Origin: Planctomycetota bacterium
GTDB lineage: Bacteria; Planctomycetota; JAJSAM01
Direction of reading: 5' to 3'
DNA: 40,330 nt
Assembly: GCA_025459285.1 (NCBI GenBank)
Contig: JALOQY010000003.1
Location: forward strand, 1 to 40,330
Below are positions 1-8,101 of the stretch, in pieces. Both the position numbers and the translations under genes were made by a program. How positions within the stretch are numbered: the first letter of the stretch is position 1; every line of letters begins with the position of its first letter. The notes under the pieces are model-generated. The model ran no database searches. It saw only the letters and a list, made by a program, of their open reading frames with translations, and had not been told where the DNA came from.

Positions 1-131
1 GCGGGCTCCGGGGGAGCCCGCGATCGTCGCACGAGGAGGTGACCTTGATCCGGTCGCCGACGAGGAACGACGCCGGCATGGACGACGAGATCCGCTCAGG
101 ACCGCGCGATCCGGTGAGAAATGCGGGCTAG
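1..131 (+). CDS. C-terminal fragment of a possible + strand gene ending in TAG at 129-131
   Basis: Open frame (...HEEVTLIRSPTRNDAGMDDEIRSGPRDPVRNAG*) with G/C-rich third positions; truncated by window edge. The antisense frame shares the same third positions, so the call is weak. Confidence 0.3.
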   Translation, partial: GLRGSPRSSHEEVTLIRSPTRNDAGMDDEIRSGPRDPVRNAG

Positions 132-190
132 CAGCCTGCCAGGGGAAAGGGTCGCAGCGCCAAGATCGTCCTTGGCCCGACTGGCTGCTA
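129..190 (-). repeat. R1 palindromic 3'-end element, copy 1
   Basis: Arms TAGCAGCC (190-183) and GGCTGCTA (136-129) on the minus strand; core CCAAGGACGATCTTGGCGCTGCGACCCTTTCCCC matches copies at 3160-3226, 7550-7612 and 13734-13792. Confidence 0.75.
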
Positions 191-508
191 ACGGAAACCG
201 TGCATCGGCTCGCAGAGCCGGCAGGGAGCGTAGCCGGCGTCCAGCGCCTCCCAGGGCCAGGCCCAGAACTGCCTCTTCGCGGGGTCGACCGACGCGGCCC
301 GCGGGCAGTCGACACGGTGGAAGAACCGATCCGTGGGGTCCCCGAGGAAGCCGCTGGGGGGTTCCCGGACGACGTGCTCCGGAGGCGGTTCCGGGTCGGG
401 GAACACCGGCGGCAGGTCGCCGGTGGTGGATCCGCAGGAGCCGGCGAAAAGCAGGGCGAGGGCGAAGAGCGGGATTCCATGAACCGGACGCACCCCCGGA
501 GCGTACAT
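188..508 (-). CDS. Small secreted lipoprotein with Ada-type zinc-binding motif
   Basis: Signal/lipobox-like MYAPGVRPVHGIPLFALALLFAGSC; FHRVDCPRAASVDPAKRQFWAWPWEALDAGYAPCRLC resembles the FHxxxC...ALxxGYxPCxxC Ada metal-binding motif. Confidence 0.7.
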   Translation of the reverse strand: MYAPGVRPVHGIPLFALALLFAGSCGSTTGDLPPVFPDPEPPPEHVVREPPSGFLGDPTDRFFHRVDCPRAASVDPAKRQFWAWPWEALDAGYAPCRLCEPMHGFR

Positions 509-553
509 CAGGAGGAGGCCGCCAGCCAGAACGGACCCGGCGAGGTTCGGACC

Positions 554-1282
554 GTGCAACTCTTCTATTACGGCACGCAGGACGTACCCGTACCGCCCCG
601 GCGGACGCGGCCGCCGCCGTCCGCCTCGCGGTCCTTCCTCTGCGAATCGTGCCGGTCGGCCGTGACCGGGGAGGAAATCGAGCGGGGAGCGGCCTCCGAG
701 GTCTTCGGACTCGTCCTGTGCGGGCCCTGCCGGGAGCGCTTCCACGGCGAAGACCGGGTCGAGTTGTATTTCTGCGGAGAGTGCGGGGTCTCGGTGCCGC
801 TGTTCCGGGTCGAGACCGGGGAGGCGGTCGAAGGGGACGGGCGGATCCTGTGCCTCGAGTGCCGGGCAGCGCGCCGCCGGCCGAAGGTCCGAAGGATCTC
901 GATCCTGGTTGCGGCGCTGTTCCTCGTCCTCGCGTGGTTCCTCCGGCCGGCCGCCCCCGGTCCCCCGGTCGGCCCCGGCTCCGCGCGTCTCATCGGGGAA
1001 CTGCTTCCCGCGCAGCCGCCCGATGCCATCCCCCGCGAACGTCTGGAGGTCATCGACAGCCGGATCCTCGCGATCGCCTCGCGAAGGCCCCTGCTGGAGG
1101 AAGTCCGGGATCTCGCGCTCGCGGCGATCGAGGAGGCCAACACCGGGCTGCTCCTCGGGCAGGAGGAGTTCCGCCGCAGGATCGAGGCACTCGAGGAGTT
1201 GCGTCGGGAATTGGCCCGGAGGCTCGACGAACTGGAGCCGGAGGCGAAACGACTCAACCCTGACGCGGGTGATTACCGATAG
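554..1282 (+). CDS. Membrane protein with two Cys4 zinc-ribbon/knuckle motifs, one TM helix and coiled coil
   Basis: CESCRSAV...CGPC and CGECGVSV...CLEC, then ISILVAALFLVLAWFL and a Glu/Arg-rich helix; GTG start in frame of ORF 200..1282. Confidence 0.7.
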   Translation: MQLFYYGTQDVPVPPRRTRPPPSASRSFLCESCRSAVTGEEIERGAASEVFGLVLCGPCRERFHGEDRVELYFCGECGVSVPLFRVETGEAVEGDGRILCLECRAARRRPKVRRISILVAALFLVLAWFLRPAAPGPPVGPGSARLIGELLPAQPPDAIPRERLEVIDSRILAIASRRPLLEEVRDLALAAIEEANTGLLLGQEEFRRRIEALEELRRELARRLDELEPEAKRLNPDAGDYR

Positions 1283-1334
1283 ATGGCCGGGTTCGGTACG
1301 CCCGGATCGGCCGAGATCGGCCGCGGAGAGGAGC

Positions 1335-1970
1335 ATGGCCAAAGAACGGTTTCGCCGGCGCAAGATCATCGTCGATCGCCGGTTCCAGTTCGGGATCTCG
1401 CTGCGGGTAGTCCTCTTTCTCGCGGGCTACCTGCTGCTGTTCTACCTGATGGCGGTGTTCGCCCCCTTCATCCTCATGGTCCTCTCCGGCGGGACGGAAG
1501 AGGCCATGATCACCGCCACCCGTCAGGTGACGCTCTTCGTGGAGCAGTTGCTGCTGCCCCTCGGTCTTACCTTCGCCTGCCTCGGCCTTCACTGCATTCT
1601 GCTCACACACCGCATCGCGGGCCCGGTGTACCGTCTGCGGCGGACCATGGACAGCGCCGCGGCCGGGGACTGGTCCACGGACGTTCGCCTGCGGGACGGG
1701 GACTATCTGAAGGCCCTCGCGGATGGCTGGAACCTCATGGTGACACCGCTTCGTCGAGACCTCGAAGCGGTGCGCGGCGATCTGCGCGAAACGCTCGCGG
1801 AGGTGCTGGCCGAAGGGTCGGGCGTCACCGATCGCCGTCGACTGGCCGGGAAGCTGGAACGGGCCCTCGGAGTGCTCGATGCCTACCGGACCAGGCCCGA
1901 GAGCGAGGACGACGCCGTGATGGGGGACGGGGAAGCTCGCGTGGAGGAGCGCGCCGCCCTGGAAGTCTGA
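1335..1970 (+). CDS. HAMP-like two-TM membrane protein
   Basis: Two hydrophobic helices, then HRIAGPVYRLRRTMDSAAAGDWSTDVRLRDGDYLKALADGWNLM, typical HAMP-type spacing. Confidence 0.75.
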   Translation: MAKERFRRRKIIVDRRFQFGISLRVVLFLAGYLLLFYLMAVFAPFILMVLSGGTEEAMITATRQVTLFVEQLLLPLGLTFACLGLHCILLTHRIAGPVYRLRRTMDSAAAGDWSTDVRLRDGDYLKALADGWNLMVTPLRRDLEAVRGDLRETLAEVLAEGSGVTDRRRLAGKLERALGVLDAYRTRPESEDDAVMGDGEARVEERAALEV

Positions 1971-2049
1971 ATCGTCGGCGATTCAGGAACGTTCGGGTCG
2001 CCGCGGCCCCGGGACGAGGGGCCGGGCGGATGTGGAGGCTGGCCGCCGG

Positions 2050-3138
2050 ATGCTCCTCAGGAATCTCAAGGCCGTGAACTTCCTCTGCCTGCGCGAAGTC
2101 GATGTGCGGAACATCCCGCGGCGCGGAGTGGTGGGGATCGAAGTTCCGAAACATGGGGACCGGTCCGACTTCCGGGCTCTTCTCTCCTACGCCTTGTTTG
2201 GCGCGACCAGCGTTCCGGGTCCCGTGGTCCGGCCCGGGTCATCGTTCGCCTACGTCGAGATCGAACTGCTGCACGCTGCGGCCGGGGCGGTGTCGATCTT
2301 CCGGGGGACGGACCGGAACGGCGCCGAGCAGGTTTCGCTGCGGGAGTCGAACCAGGGCACGATCCTCCGTCAGCCCGGATCGGTGGAGGAGCGCGTCCGC
2401 GGCCTGCTCCCGTTGTCTCCTTACCGGTTTTCGACCGAGTACCTTGGTGCGGCGATCGAAGGTCGCCAGCCGGATGAAATCCACCGACCGCCGGAGGAGA
2501 GCGACCAGGGGCTGGCGGGGCCGGAAGAGGGGTACGAGAGACCCCGAGAGGTGGAGCCCGCCGCCCAGGCTGTGCCCACCCCCGACCGGACCTCCGGGAC
2601 CCTGATCCTCGCCATCGTATTCTCCGGTCTGGCCCTCCTGCTCTTCGCCTTGCTGTTCGCCGCCCGTTGGACCATGGGCACCGGCACACCCTTCGTGGCG
2701 GTGGCCCAGGTGCTGGTAGGCATTCTGGTCGTGTTCAACGCCTGGATGGCGGTGCGGGAATGGCGCCGTCCGGAGCCCGTCGCTGCTCGGGGTTCCGGGG
2801 AGGAGTCGGCCTTTCCGCAGGAGCCCGGGAGTCCATCCTCTTCCGAGTCTCCCGCCGCGCCACCCGAGGCTCCCGCGGTGGCGATTCCGGCGGAAGATGG
2901 ACTGGCCCCCGATGTCGTCCGGGATCTCGGGAGTCTTGGCAACCCCGAGGACACGCGGTTCCTCGTTCTCTCCGGCCGCTGGTCCGGGGACGCGGCGGAA
3001 CTCCTGCGCTGTGCCGGGCCGTCCGTATCCCAGGTGATCCTGCTCACGTCGGCGGGCGGAACGCCCCCCGGGAGCGACATGCGACTGTCGGTGGAGGAAG
3101 CGACCGGCGGCGGATGGCGCCTGACCCTCGCGCACTGA
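2050..3138 (+). CDS. SbcC/Rad50-like N-terminal domain lacking Walker A, fused to two TM helices
   Basis: MLLRNLKAVNFLCLREVDVRNIPRRGVVGIEVPKHGDRSDFRALLSYALFG resembles the SbcC N-terminus; TM hairpin LILAIVFSGLALLLFALLFAA...VAVAQVLVGILVVFNAWMAV. Confidence 0.6.
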   Translation: MLLRNLKAVNFLCLREVDVRNIPRRGVVGIEVPKHGDRSDFRALLSYALFGATSVPGPVVRPGSSFAYVEIELLHAAAGAVSIFRGTDRNGAEQVSLRESNQGTILRQPGSVEERVRGLLPLSPYRFSTEYLGAAIEGRQPDEIHRPPEESDQGLAGPEEGYERPREVEPAAQAVPTPDRTSGTLILAIVFSGLALLLFALLFAARWTMGTGTPFVAVAQVLVGILVVFNAWMAVREWRRPEPVAARGSGEESAFPQEPGSPSSSESPAAPPEAPAVAIPAEDGLAPDVVRDLGSLGNPEDTRFLVLSGRWSGDAAELLRCAGPSVSQVILLTSAGGTPPGSDMRLSVEEATGGGWRLTLAH

Positions 3139-3159
3139 TCGCCGATCCGGAGCACGTCC

Positions 3160-3226
3160 GTTATCAGCGGCCCGTCGGGGCCGAGGACGATCTCTGCGGT
3201 GCGACCCTCTTTCTCCTTCAGGTTGC
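3160..3226 (+). repeat. R1 palindromic 3'-end element, copy 2 (decayed arms)
   Basis: CCGTTATCAGCGGCCCGTCGGGGCCGAGGACGATCTCTGCGGTGCGACCCTCTTTCTCCTTCAGGTTGCC aligns to the other copies; approximate ends. Confidence 0.65.
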
Positions 3227-3243
3227 CGGGCCGAAGGTCCGCG

Positions 3244-4950
3244 TCAGGCCGGGTCCGGGTCTGCCCGGAGGGCGGTGGCCGCCGCCTGGCGGACCATGGG
3301 CGACGGGTCGGACATCGCCCGGTGGATCTCCTCGAGACCTTTGGCGCTCCTCCGAATGGCGAGCGCGGTCACCGCGCAGGCTCGGATCTCCGCGGATGCC
3401 TGCCTCCGCAATATCGTCCGCCGTCGCACCGCTCGAAGGAGGAAGTCCTCGCTCGTACGGTCCTTCGCCCGGCCCAGGGCCAGGAGGATCCCGCGCTTCT
3501 CGAAGTAGTCGCGGGACGGGAAGTCCGCAGCCTCGACGATCCGGAGCAGGGCGTCGCGGTATGACGCGGGTGGCAGTCCCTCCAGCGTGCCGATCGCGAG
3601 GAGCCGGGTGTCCTGGTCCGCCGATAGGAGTGCCTCGCGGATGAAGGGGAAAGTGTCCTCGGTGCCCACACGGCGAAGGAGCCGGAAGGCCTCCCTGCGT
3701 ACATCCATCTCCGGATGGCGTATGAGCACCCGGAGCGCGGACAGCAGTTCCGGTCCCGGGTGGCTCCCGAGTGAGGGCAGGATCCGAAGGAGGATATCGG
3801 TGGGGATTCCCGGGTCGCAGAGCCGAGCGAGCAGCACCGGCGTGGAGCCGCCCCCCCCTCGCCTGAGCAGTTCGAAACCGGCAATCCGCGTGGCCGGGTC
3901 CTGAAGGAGGGTCTCGACCGCCTCCGCGGACCGCGGGCCGAGCATGGCGATCACCTCCGCCAGACGGTCGAGGTCCTCGGGACGGACCCGTCCGAGGTAG
4001 GGGTTGACCGTCGCGATCAACTGGCCCGGATCGATCGTCGCCAGGGCTTCCGCGACGGCCGTCCGGGTCCCGGCCGAGCAGCACTGCGCGAGGAATCCGG
4101 CAATCTCCCGCGCGAGGCCGGCAGCGGCGCGGAAGCCCCCTTCGGAGAGGAGTGCCATGACCGACCGGGTGAGGATTCCGAGGATCTCCGCGGCCTCGGG
4201 CCCCGGACTGTGCTCCGCAAGGGGGAGAGCGAGCCCGGCGAGTTCGCGGAAGAGATCACGGTTCTTCTCCTCCAGGACGAGGTCGTCGACGCGCCGGCGC
4301 TCGGACTCCGACACGTGGAAGAGGGTCGCGAACCGACCATCGGCGCTCGCGGCCTGGGCCATGAGCCGGTCGAGCATCGGCTTGACGGTGGACCGCAGGG
4401 AGGTCGCGGGTTCCTCGCTGGTCCGCCCCTCCGTCAGGAACCGATCGAACTCCGAGCGGTCCGCATCCTCGAGGAAGTCCTCCAGGACGATGAAGTTGAT
4501 GGAGGTGAAGTCCTTCTCCCAGAGAAGGCTCAGGAGGTCGTCCACCGGGGTGCGGGTTCGGAGTGTGCGGTGCAGCACGAGGCAGAGATCGAAGACCTCC
4601 GTGGCCGGCACGCCTCGGCAGAAGGCGATTTCGCGCACGCCGTGGATGAAGAGCCGGAAGGCGAATCCCTCGTCGCGGTCCAGGCTCTCGTACACCGTGG
4701 TGCCGCGGAACGTGATCCGTCCCTGGGCCACCCGAAAGACCAGTTCGGTCTCCGTCTCGAGGATGCGCCCGAGTTCGCGGTGGAACTCGGCAACGGCGGA
4801 CCGGAGGGTCGGGTGGTCTTCGGTATAGAGCCGGAATGCCTTCAGTGTCCGCTGGAAGGCGACAATGAGCGCCGCCACCCGCGCCATCTGCGGTGCGCTG
4901 GTCTCGTCGTCACTGACGGCCGGGGGGATCGCCATGGGAGGCTGGCTCAT
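3244..4950 (-). CDS. HEAT-repeat protein
   Basis: 568 aa; C-terminal repeats such as LLSALRVLIRHPEMDVRREAFRLLRRVGTEDTFPFIREALLSADQDTRLLAIGTLEGL. Confidence 0.8.
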   Translation of the reverse strand: MSQPPMAIPPAVSDDETSAPQMARVAALIVAFQRTLKAFRLYTEDHPTLRSAVAEFHRELGRILETETELVFRVAQGRITFRGTTVYESLDRDEGFAFRLFIHGVREIAFCRGVPATEVFDLCLVLHRTLRTRTPVDDLLSLLWEKDFTSINFIVLEDFLEDADRSEFDRFLTEGRTSEEPATSLRSTVKPMLDRLMAQAASADGRFATLFHVSESERRRVDDLVLEEKNRDLFRELAGLALPLAEHSPGPEAAEILGILTRSVMALLSEGGFRAAAGLAREIAGFLAQCCSAGTRTAVAEALATIDPGQLIATVNPYLGRVRPEDLDRLAEVIAMLGPRSAEAVETLLQDPATRIAGFELLRRGGGGSTPVLLARLCDPGIPTDILLRILPSLGSHPGPELLSALRVLIRHPEMDVRREAFRLLRRVGTEDTFPFIREALLSADQDTRLLAIGTLEGLPPASYRDALLRIVEAADFPSRDYFEKRGILLALGRAKDRTSEDFLLRAVRRRTILRRQASAEIRACAVTALAIRRSAKGLEEIHRAMSDPSPMVRQAAATALRADPDPA

Positions 4951-5211
4951 GGTTCCTCTCTCAGTGGAGATCGGGAGGGCGCCGCCGGTCGCATTAGCAC
5001 ATTCGCCCCGGAGGTTCGTCGGACGCGGGCTTTCCGCCCGCCCGCCGGTCGGCATGCCGGGGCGTGATGCAGCCGTGACGGAGACGACCGAAACTGGCCG
5101 ACCGGAGGCCGGGTGGCATCCCGGCCACCTTGGGTCCGCGTCGCGCGCGGTCGCCGTGCCGCTACCGGCGCGGCCGGTGGCGCGCCTGGAAGGACTCTCC
5201 CGAGGACCTTC

Positions 5212-6552
5212 ATGTACAAACTGTTCCTGAGCCTGCGGTACTTCCGATCGCGGCTCATCCATTTCGTCCCGGTCGTCTGCATGACGCTCGGCGTCATGGC
5301 GCTCATCGTCATCCTCGCGGTGATGGACGGGTTCCAGGCGCAGTTGCGCGCCACGCTTCGGGGTACCCTGTCCGACCTCATCATCCGGGTCAACTACGAG
5401 AGCGACTTCGAGAAGTGGAAGGAGATCCTCTACTCGGTCGAGGGTGTGCGGGCGGTCTCGCCGCATCTCCAGAGCTTCTGCCTCGTCGCCCAGGTTCCCC
5501 CGCCGTCCCGCCCGGGCGAGTTCGAGCGCTCGGCGCTGATGGACGGGGCGATGGTGCTCGGGATCGACTCCCGGCTCGAGTCCCAGGTATCCTTGTTCCG
5601 GAGTTACCTGAAATGGCGCGAGAAGAACCGGGAACGGGAGGAGTGGGGCTCGTCGACCCCCGACATCGAAGCGCCGTTTCGGGTCTTCGACCGCCGCTAT
5701 GATGATCGCGCGGGCGTGATCCTCGGGCGACAGCTCGCGGAGCGCCTCGGAGTCATGAGGCCGCGGGTGGAGCGGGATCCCGAGGGCCGCCTCCTCCGCG
5801 CCGACTACGACCGGGTCTACCTGACGACCATGGTCCGGACGGAGGGCCAGGAGCGGTACCGGGCGGAACAGCAGGACTTCTGTGTCACCGGCATCTACGA
5901 ATCCGGGAACCAGGAGATCGACCAGCACATCGCGTATCTCGACCGCGGGGACGCCAGGAAGTTCTTCCAGTTCTCCCTCGATCCGTCGGAGATCAGGGTC
6001 CAGCTTGCGGACTACGAGAGCCAGAAGGACCGGGTGAAGAAGCAACTCAACGACCGCCGGCAGGAAGTTTTCGCGCGGACCGTCGTGGAGGGGACCGCTT
6101 GGCCCGCCTACCTGCTGCCCTACACCGTCTACACGTGGGAGGACCAGCGGCGCAACTTCCTGAATGCGATCAGCAACGAGAAGGGCCTCATCGCGATCAT
6201 CGCCGGGATGGCGTTCATCGTCACGGGCTTCATGATCTTCTCGATCCTCTCCATGATCGTGACGATGAAGACCCGCGACATCGGCATCCTGAAGGCACTG
6301 GGTGGGACCACGGGCGGCGTTCTCCGGATCTTCCTCGTCAACGGGCTCCTCGTCGGACTGGTGGGGGGGGCTCTCGGACTGCTCTTCGGGTTGCTCTTCG
6401 TCCACCACATCAACGAGATCAAGGAACTGCTGAATCGCCTGTTCGGCTGGGAGCCGTTCCCCCAGAACATCTACCTCTTCTCCGAGATCCCCACGCGGGT
6501 GGTCCCGGGGGAAGTGGCCATCGTGACCGGGATGGGAGTCACTGCGCTATGA
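5212..6552 (+). CDS. Lipoprotein-releasing ABC transporter permease, LolC/LolE family
   Basis: MYKLFLSLRYFRSRLIHFVPVVCMTLGVMALIVILAVMDGFQ N-terminus; C-terminal FtsX-like TMs (MKTRDIGILKALGGTTGGVLRIFLVNGLLVGLVG). Confidence 0.88.
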   Translation: MYKLFLSLRYFRSRLIHFVPVVCMTLGVMALIVILAVMDGFQAQLRATLRGTLSDLIIRVNYESDFEKWKEILYSVEGVRAVSPHLQSFCLVAQVPPPSRPGEFERSALMDGAMVLGIDSRLESQVSLFRSYLKWREKNREREEWGSSTPDIEAPFRVFDRRYDDRAGVILGRQLAERLGVMRPRVERDPEGRLLRADYDRVYLTTMVRTEGQERYRAEQQDFCVTGIYESGNQEIDQHIAYLDRGDARKFFQFSLDPSEIRVQLADYESQKDRVKKQLNDRRQEVFARTVVEGTAWPAYLLPYTVYTWEDQRRNFLNAISNEKGLIAIIAGMAFIVTGFMIFSILSMIVTMKTRDIGILKALGGTTGGVLRIFLVNGLLVGLVGGALGLLFGLLFVHHINEIKELLNRLFGWEPFPQNIYLFSEIPTRVVPGEVAIVTGMGVTAL

Positions 6553-7283
6553 GTGAAAGCGTGAGCTCCGATCCGATCCTGGTCGCGTCCGGGATCCACA
6601 AGAAGTACCGGATGGGGTCGGAGGAGATCCTGATCCTGCAGGGCCTCTCCATGACCCTTGCGGAGGGGGAGATCCTGGCGGTGGTAGGGGCCTCCGGGGT
6701 GGGGAAGTCGACACTCCTCCACATCCTCGGACTCCTCGACACACCGGACCAGGGCACCGTGACCTTCCGCGGCGAGGATCTCTTCGCCCTGCCTCCGAAG
6801 CAGCGGGCGGAGCGAAGGAACCGGGTGTTCGGCTTCATCTTCCAGTTTTACCACCTGATTCCGGAGTTGACCGCGCTGGAGAACGTGCTCCTGCCGAGCA
6901 TGATCGGCCCCGGCTTCCTCGCCTGGCGCCGGGTGCGCCGGGAGCGGCGCGAGAAGGCCCTCGGCATCCTCGGGGATCTCGGCCTCTCGCACCGGCTGAA
7001 GCACCGGCCGGCCCAGCTTTCGGGGGGGGAGCGCCAGCGGGTGGCGATCGGCCGGGCGCTCATGAACGACCCCGCCGTGCTGCTCTGCGACGAGCCGACG
7101 GGCAACCTGGACCCGGTGACGCGGGTCGGTGTGCAGGAGGCCCTCTGGGGACTGAACCGCCGCCGGGGCCAGACGATCCTCGTCGTGACGCATGACGAGC
7201 GGATGGCCGCCGAGGCCCATCGGGTGGCGAGGATGGACCACGGGGCGCTCGTGGAAGAGAGCACTGGCGGTGCGTCGGCGTGA
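6549..7283 (+). CDS. lolD: Lipoprotein-releasing ABC transporter ATPase, LolD family
   Basis: Walker A GASGVGKST, signature LSGGERQRVAIGRAL, Walker B VLLCDEPTGNLD; 4-bp ATGA overlap with the permease. Confidence 0.9.
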   Translation: MSESVSSDPILVASGIHKKYRMGSEEILILQGLSMTLAEGEILAVVGASGVGKSTLLHILGLLDTPDQGTVTFRGEDLFALPPKQRAERRNRVFGFIFQFYHLIPELTALENVLLPSMIGPGFLAWRRVRRERREKALGILGDLGLSHRLKHRPAQLSGGERQRVAIGRALMNDPAVLLCDEPTGNLDPVTRVGVQEALWGLNRRRGQTILVVTHDERMAAEAHRVARMDHGALVEESTGGASA

Positions 7284-7300
7284 AGCGGTAGAATGACCAC

Positions 7301-7552
7301 ATGCGACGCTTCTGCATCGCCCTGGCCGGCGCTCTCTTCCTCGCGGGCTGCATGAGTGCGCCCACGCCCCTGACGGAGAACATGTTCGAGGACGATGGTC
7401 TGCCCGAGCGGCCCGATCAGTTCCTCGGGAACATCCGGCACGCGTTCTCGGACCACGTGGATGACTGCGTGGTGGGCCTCTCGTTCACCTCGCGATCCAT
7501 CTCCCGCGGCATCGCCGCGGACTGGGAGCGCTTCTCGCGGACGCTGGATTAG
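7301..7552 (+). CDS. Small putative lipoprotein
   Basis: MRRFCIALAGALFLAGC lipobox; 83 aa; TAG stop lies in the R1 element arm. Confidence 0.65.
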   Translation: MRRFCIALAGALFLAGCMSAPTPLTENMFEDDGLPERPDQFLGNIRHAFSDHVDDCVVGLSFTSRSISRGIAADWERFSRTLD

Positions 7553-7612
7553 CCGCCTGTCGGGGCCAGGGACGATCTCTGCGGTGCGACCCTTTACCCC
7601 GACGGGCTGCTA
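7550..7612 (+). repeat. R1 palindromic 3'-end element, copy 3 (best preserved)
   Basis: TAGC-C-GCCTGTCGGGG ... CCCCGACGGGC-T-GCTA, near-perfect 16-bp arms around core CCAGGGACGATCTCTGCGGTGCGACCCTTTA. Confidence 0.85.
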
Positions 7613-8098
7613 CCCGGGCTGCTCGGGCCGTCGCTCCGAGACCGGCGGCCCCAGGATCTCCGCGAAGAGGATGGCCCGGCGCAGCTCGGCTCCGGAGAAG
7701 GACGGACCGGTTCCCATCCTGGGGTGAGACTTGGGGAGGGCCAGTTCCGGGCGCATCGCCGGTTCCTCGACGGGCGTCTTCGCGGGGAGTGGCGGCGGGG
7801 GGGGCGGCGCGACCGCCGCCCGGCCGGGCGCGGCACCGGCCGGGCGGGGCGGAGCAGGAGGCGAGGGGCGAGGCGGCTCCACGGGCCGGCCGAACGGCCG
7901 CACCGGGAAGGGGCCGCCCTGCTCCTGTCCCTCGCCCATGTAGCGGCGAAGCTGCTCCCGCACCGCCTCCCGGAGGTCCACCTTCTTCCCCTCGTCCTTC
8001 GACGCCGCCTTCTCGAAGACCTTCTTGACGAGAGTCGAGATGGCGACGATCGCCAGGATGACCACGTAGAGCAGGAAATTGGGGTCGAGGAAGTCCAC
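7610..8098 (-). CDS. Small membrane-anchored Pro-rich protein downstream of floA
   Basis: N-terminal TM MDFLDPNFLLYVVILAIVAISTL, Pro-rich linker, C-terminal LRRAILFAEILGPPVSERR; 3 bp from the floA stop. Confidence 0.7.
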   Translation of the reverse strand: MDFLDPNFLLYVVILAIVAISTLVKKVFEKAASKDEGKKVDLREAVREQLRRYMGEGQEQGGPFPVRPFGRPVEPPRPSPPAPPRPAGAAPGRAAVAPPPPPPLPAKTPVEEPAMRPELALPKSHPRMGTGPSFSGAELRRAILFAEILGPPVSERRPEQPG

Positions 8099-8101
8099 CG
8101 G

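Noticed and set aside
1-21. Hairpin GCGGGCTCC-GGG-GGAGCCCGC
   Set aside because: At window edge within a probable coding frame; no independent support for function.
1-79. Minus-strand frame ISSSMPASFLVGDRIKV resembling the signal peptidase I serine motif
   Set aside because: Only 14 codons precede it after a stop, with no TM helix; antisense frame shares third positions with the + reading, and the R1 symmetry favours a + gene ending at 131.
188-1369. 393-aa minus ORF
   Set aside because: Only the last ~106 codons (188-508) look like a protein; the rest is antisense to the zinc-knuckle CDS.
3244-6408. 1054-aa minus ORF
   Set aside because: Upstream half is antisense to the LolC/E permease; true CDS starts at 4950.
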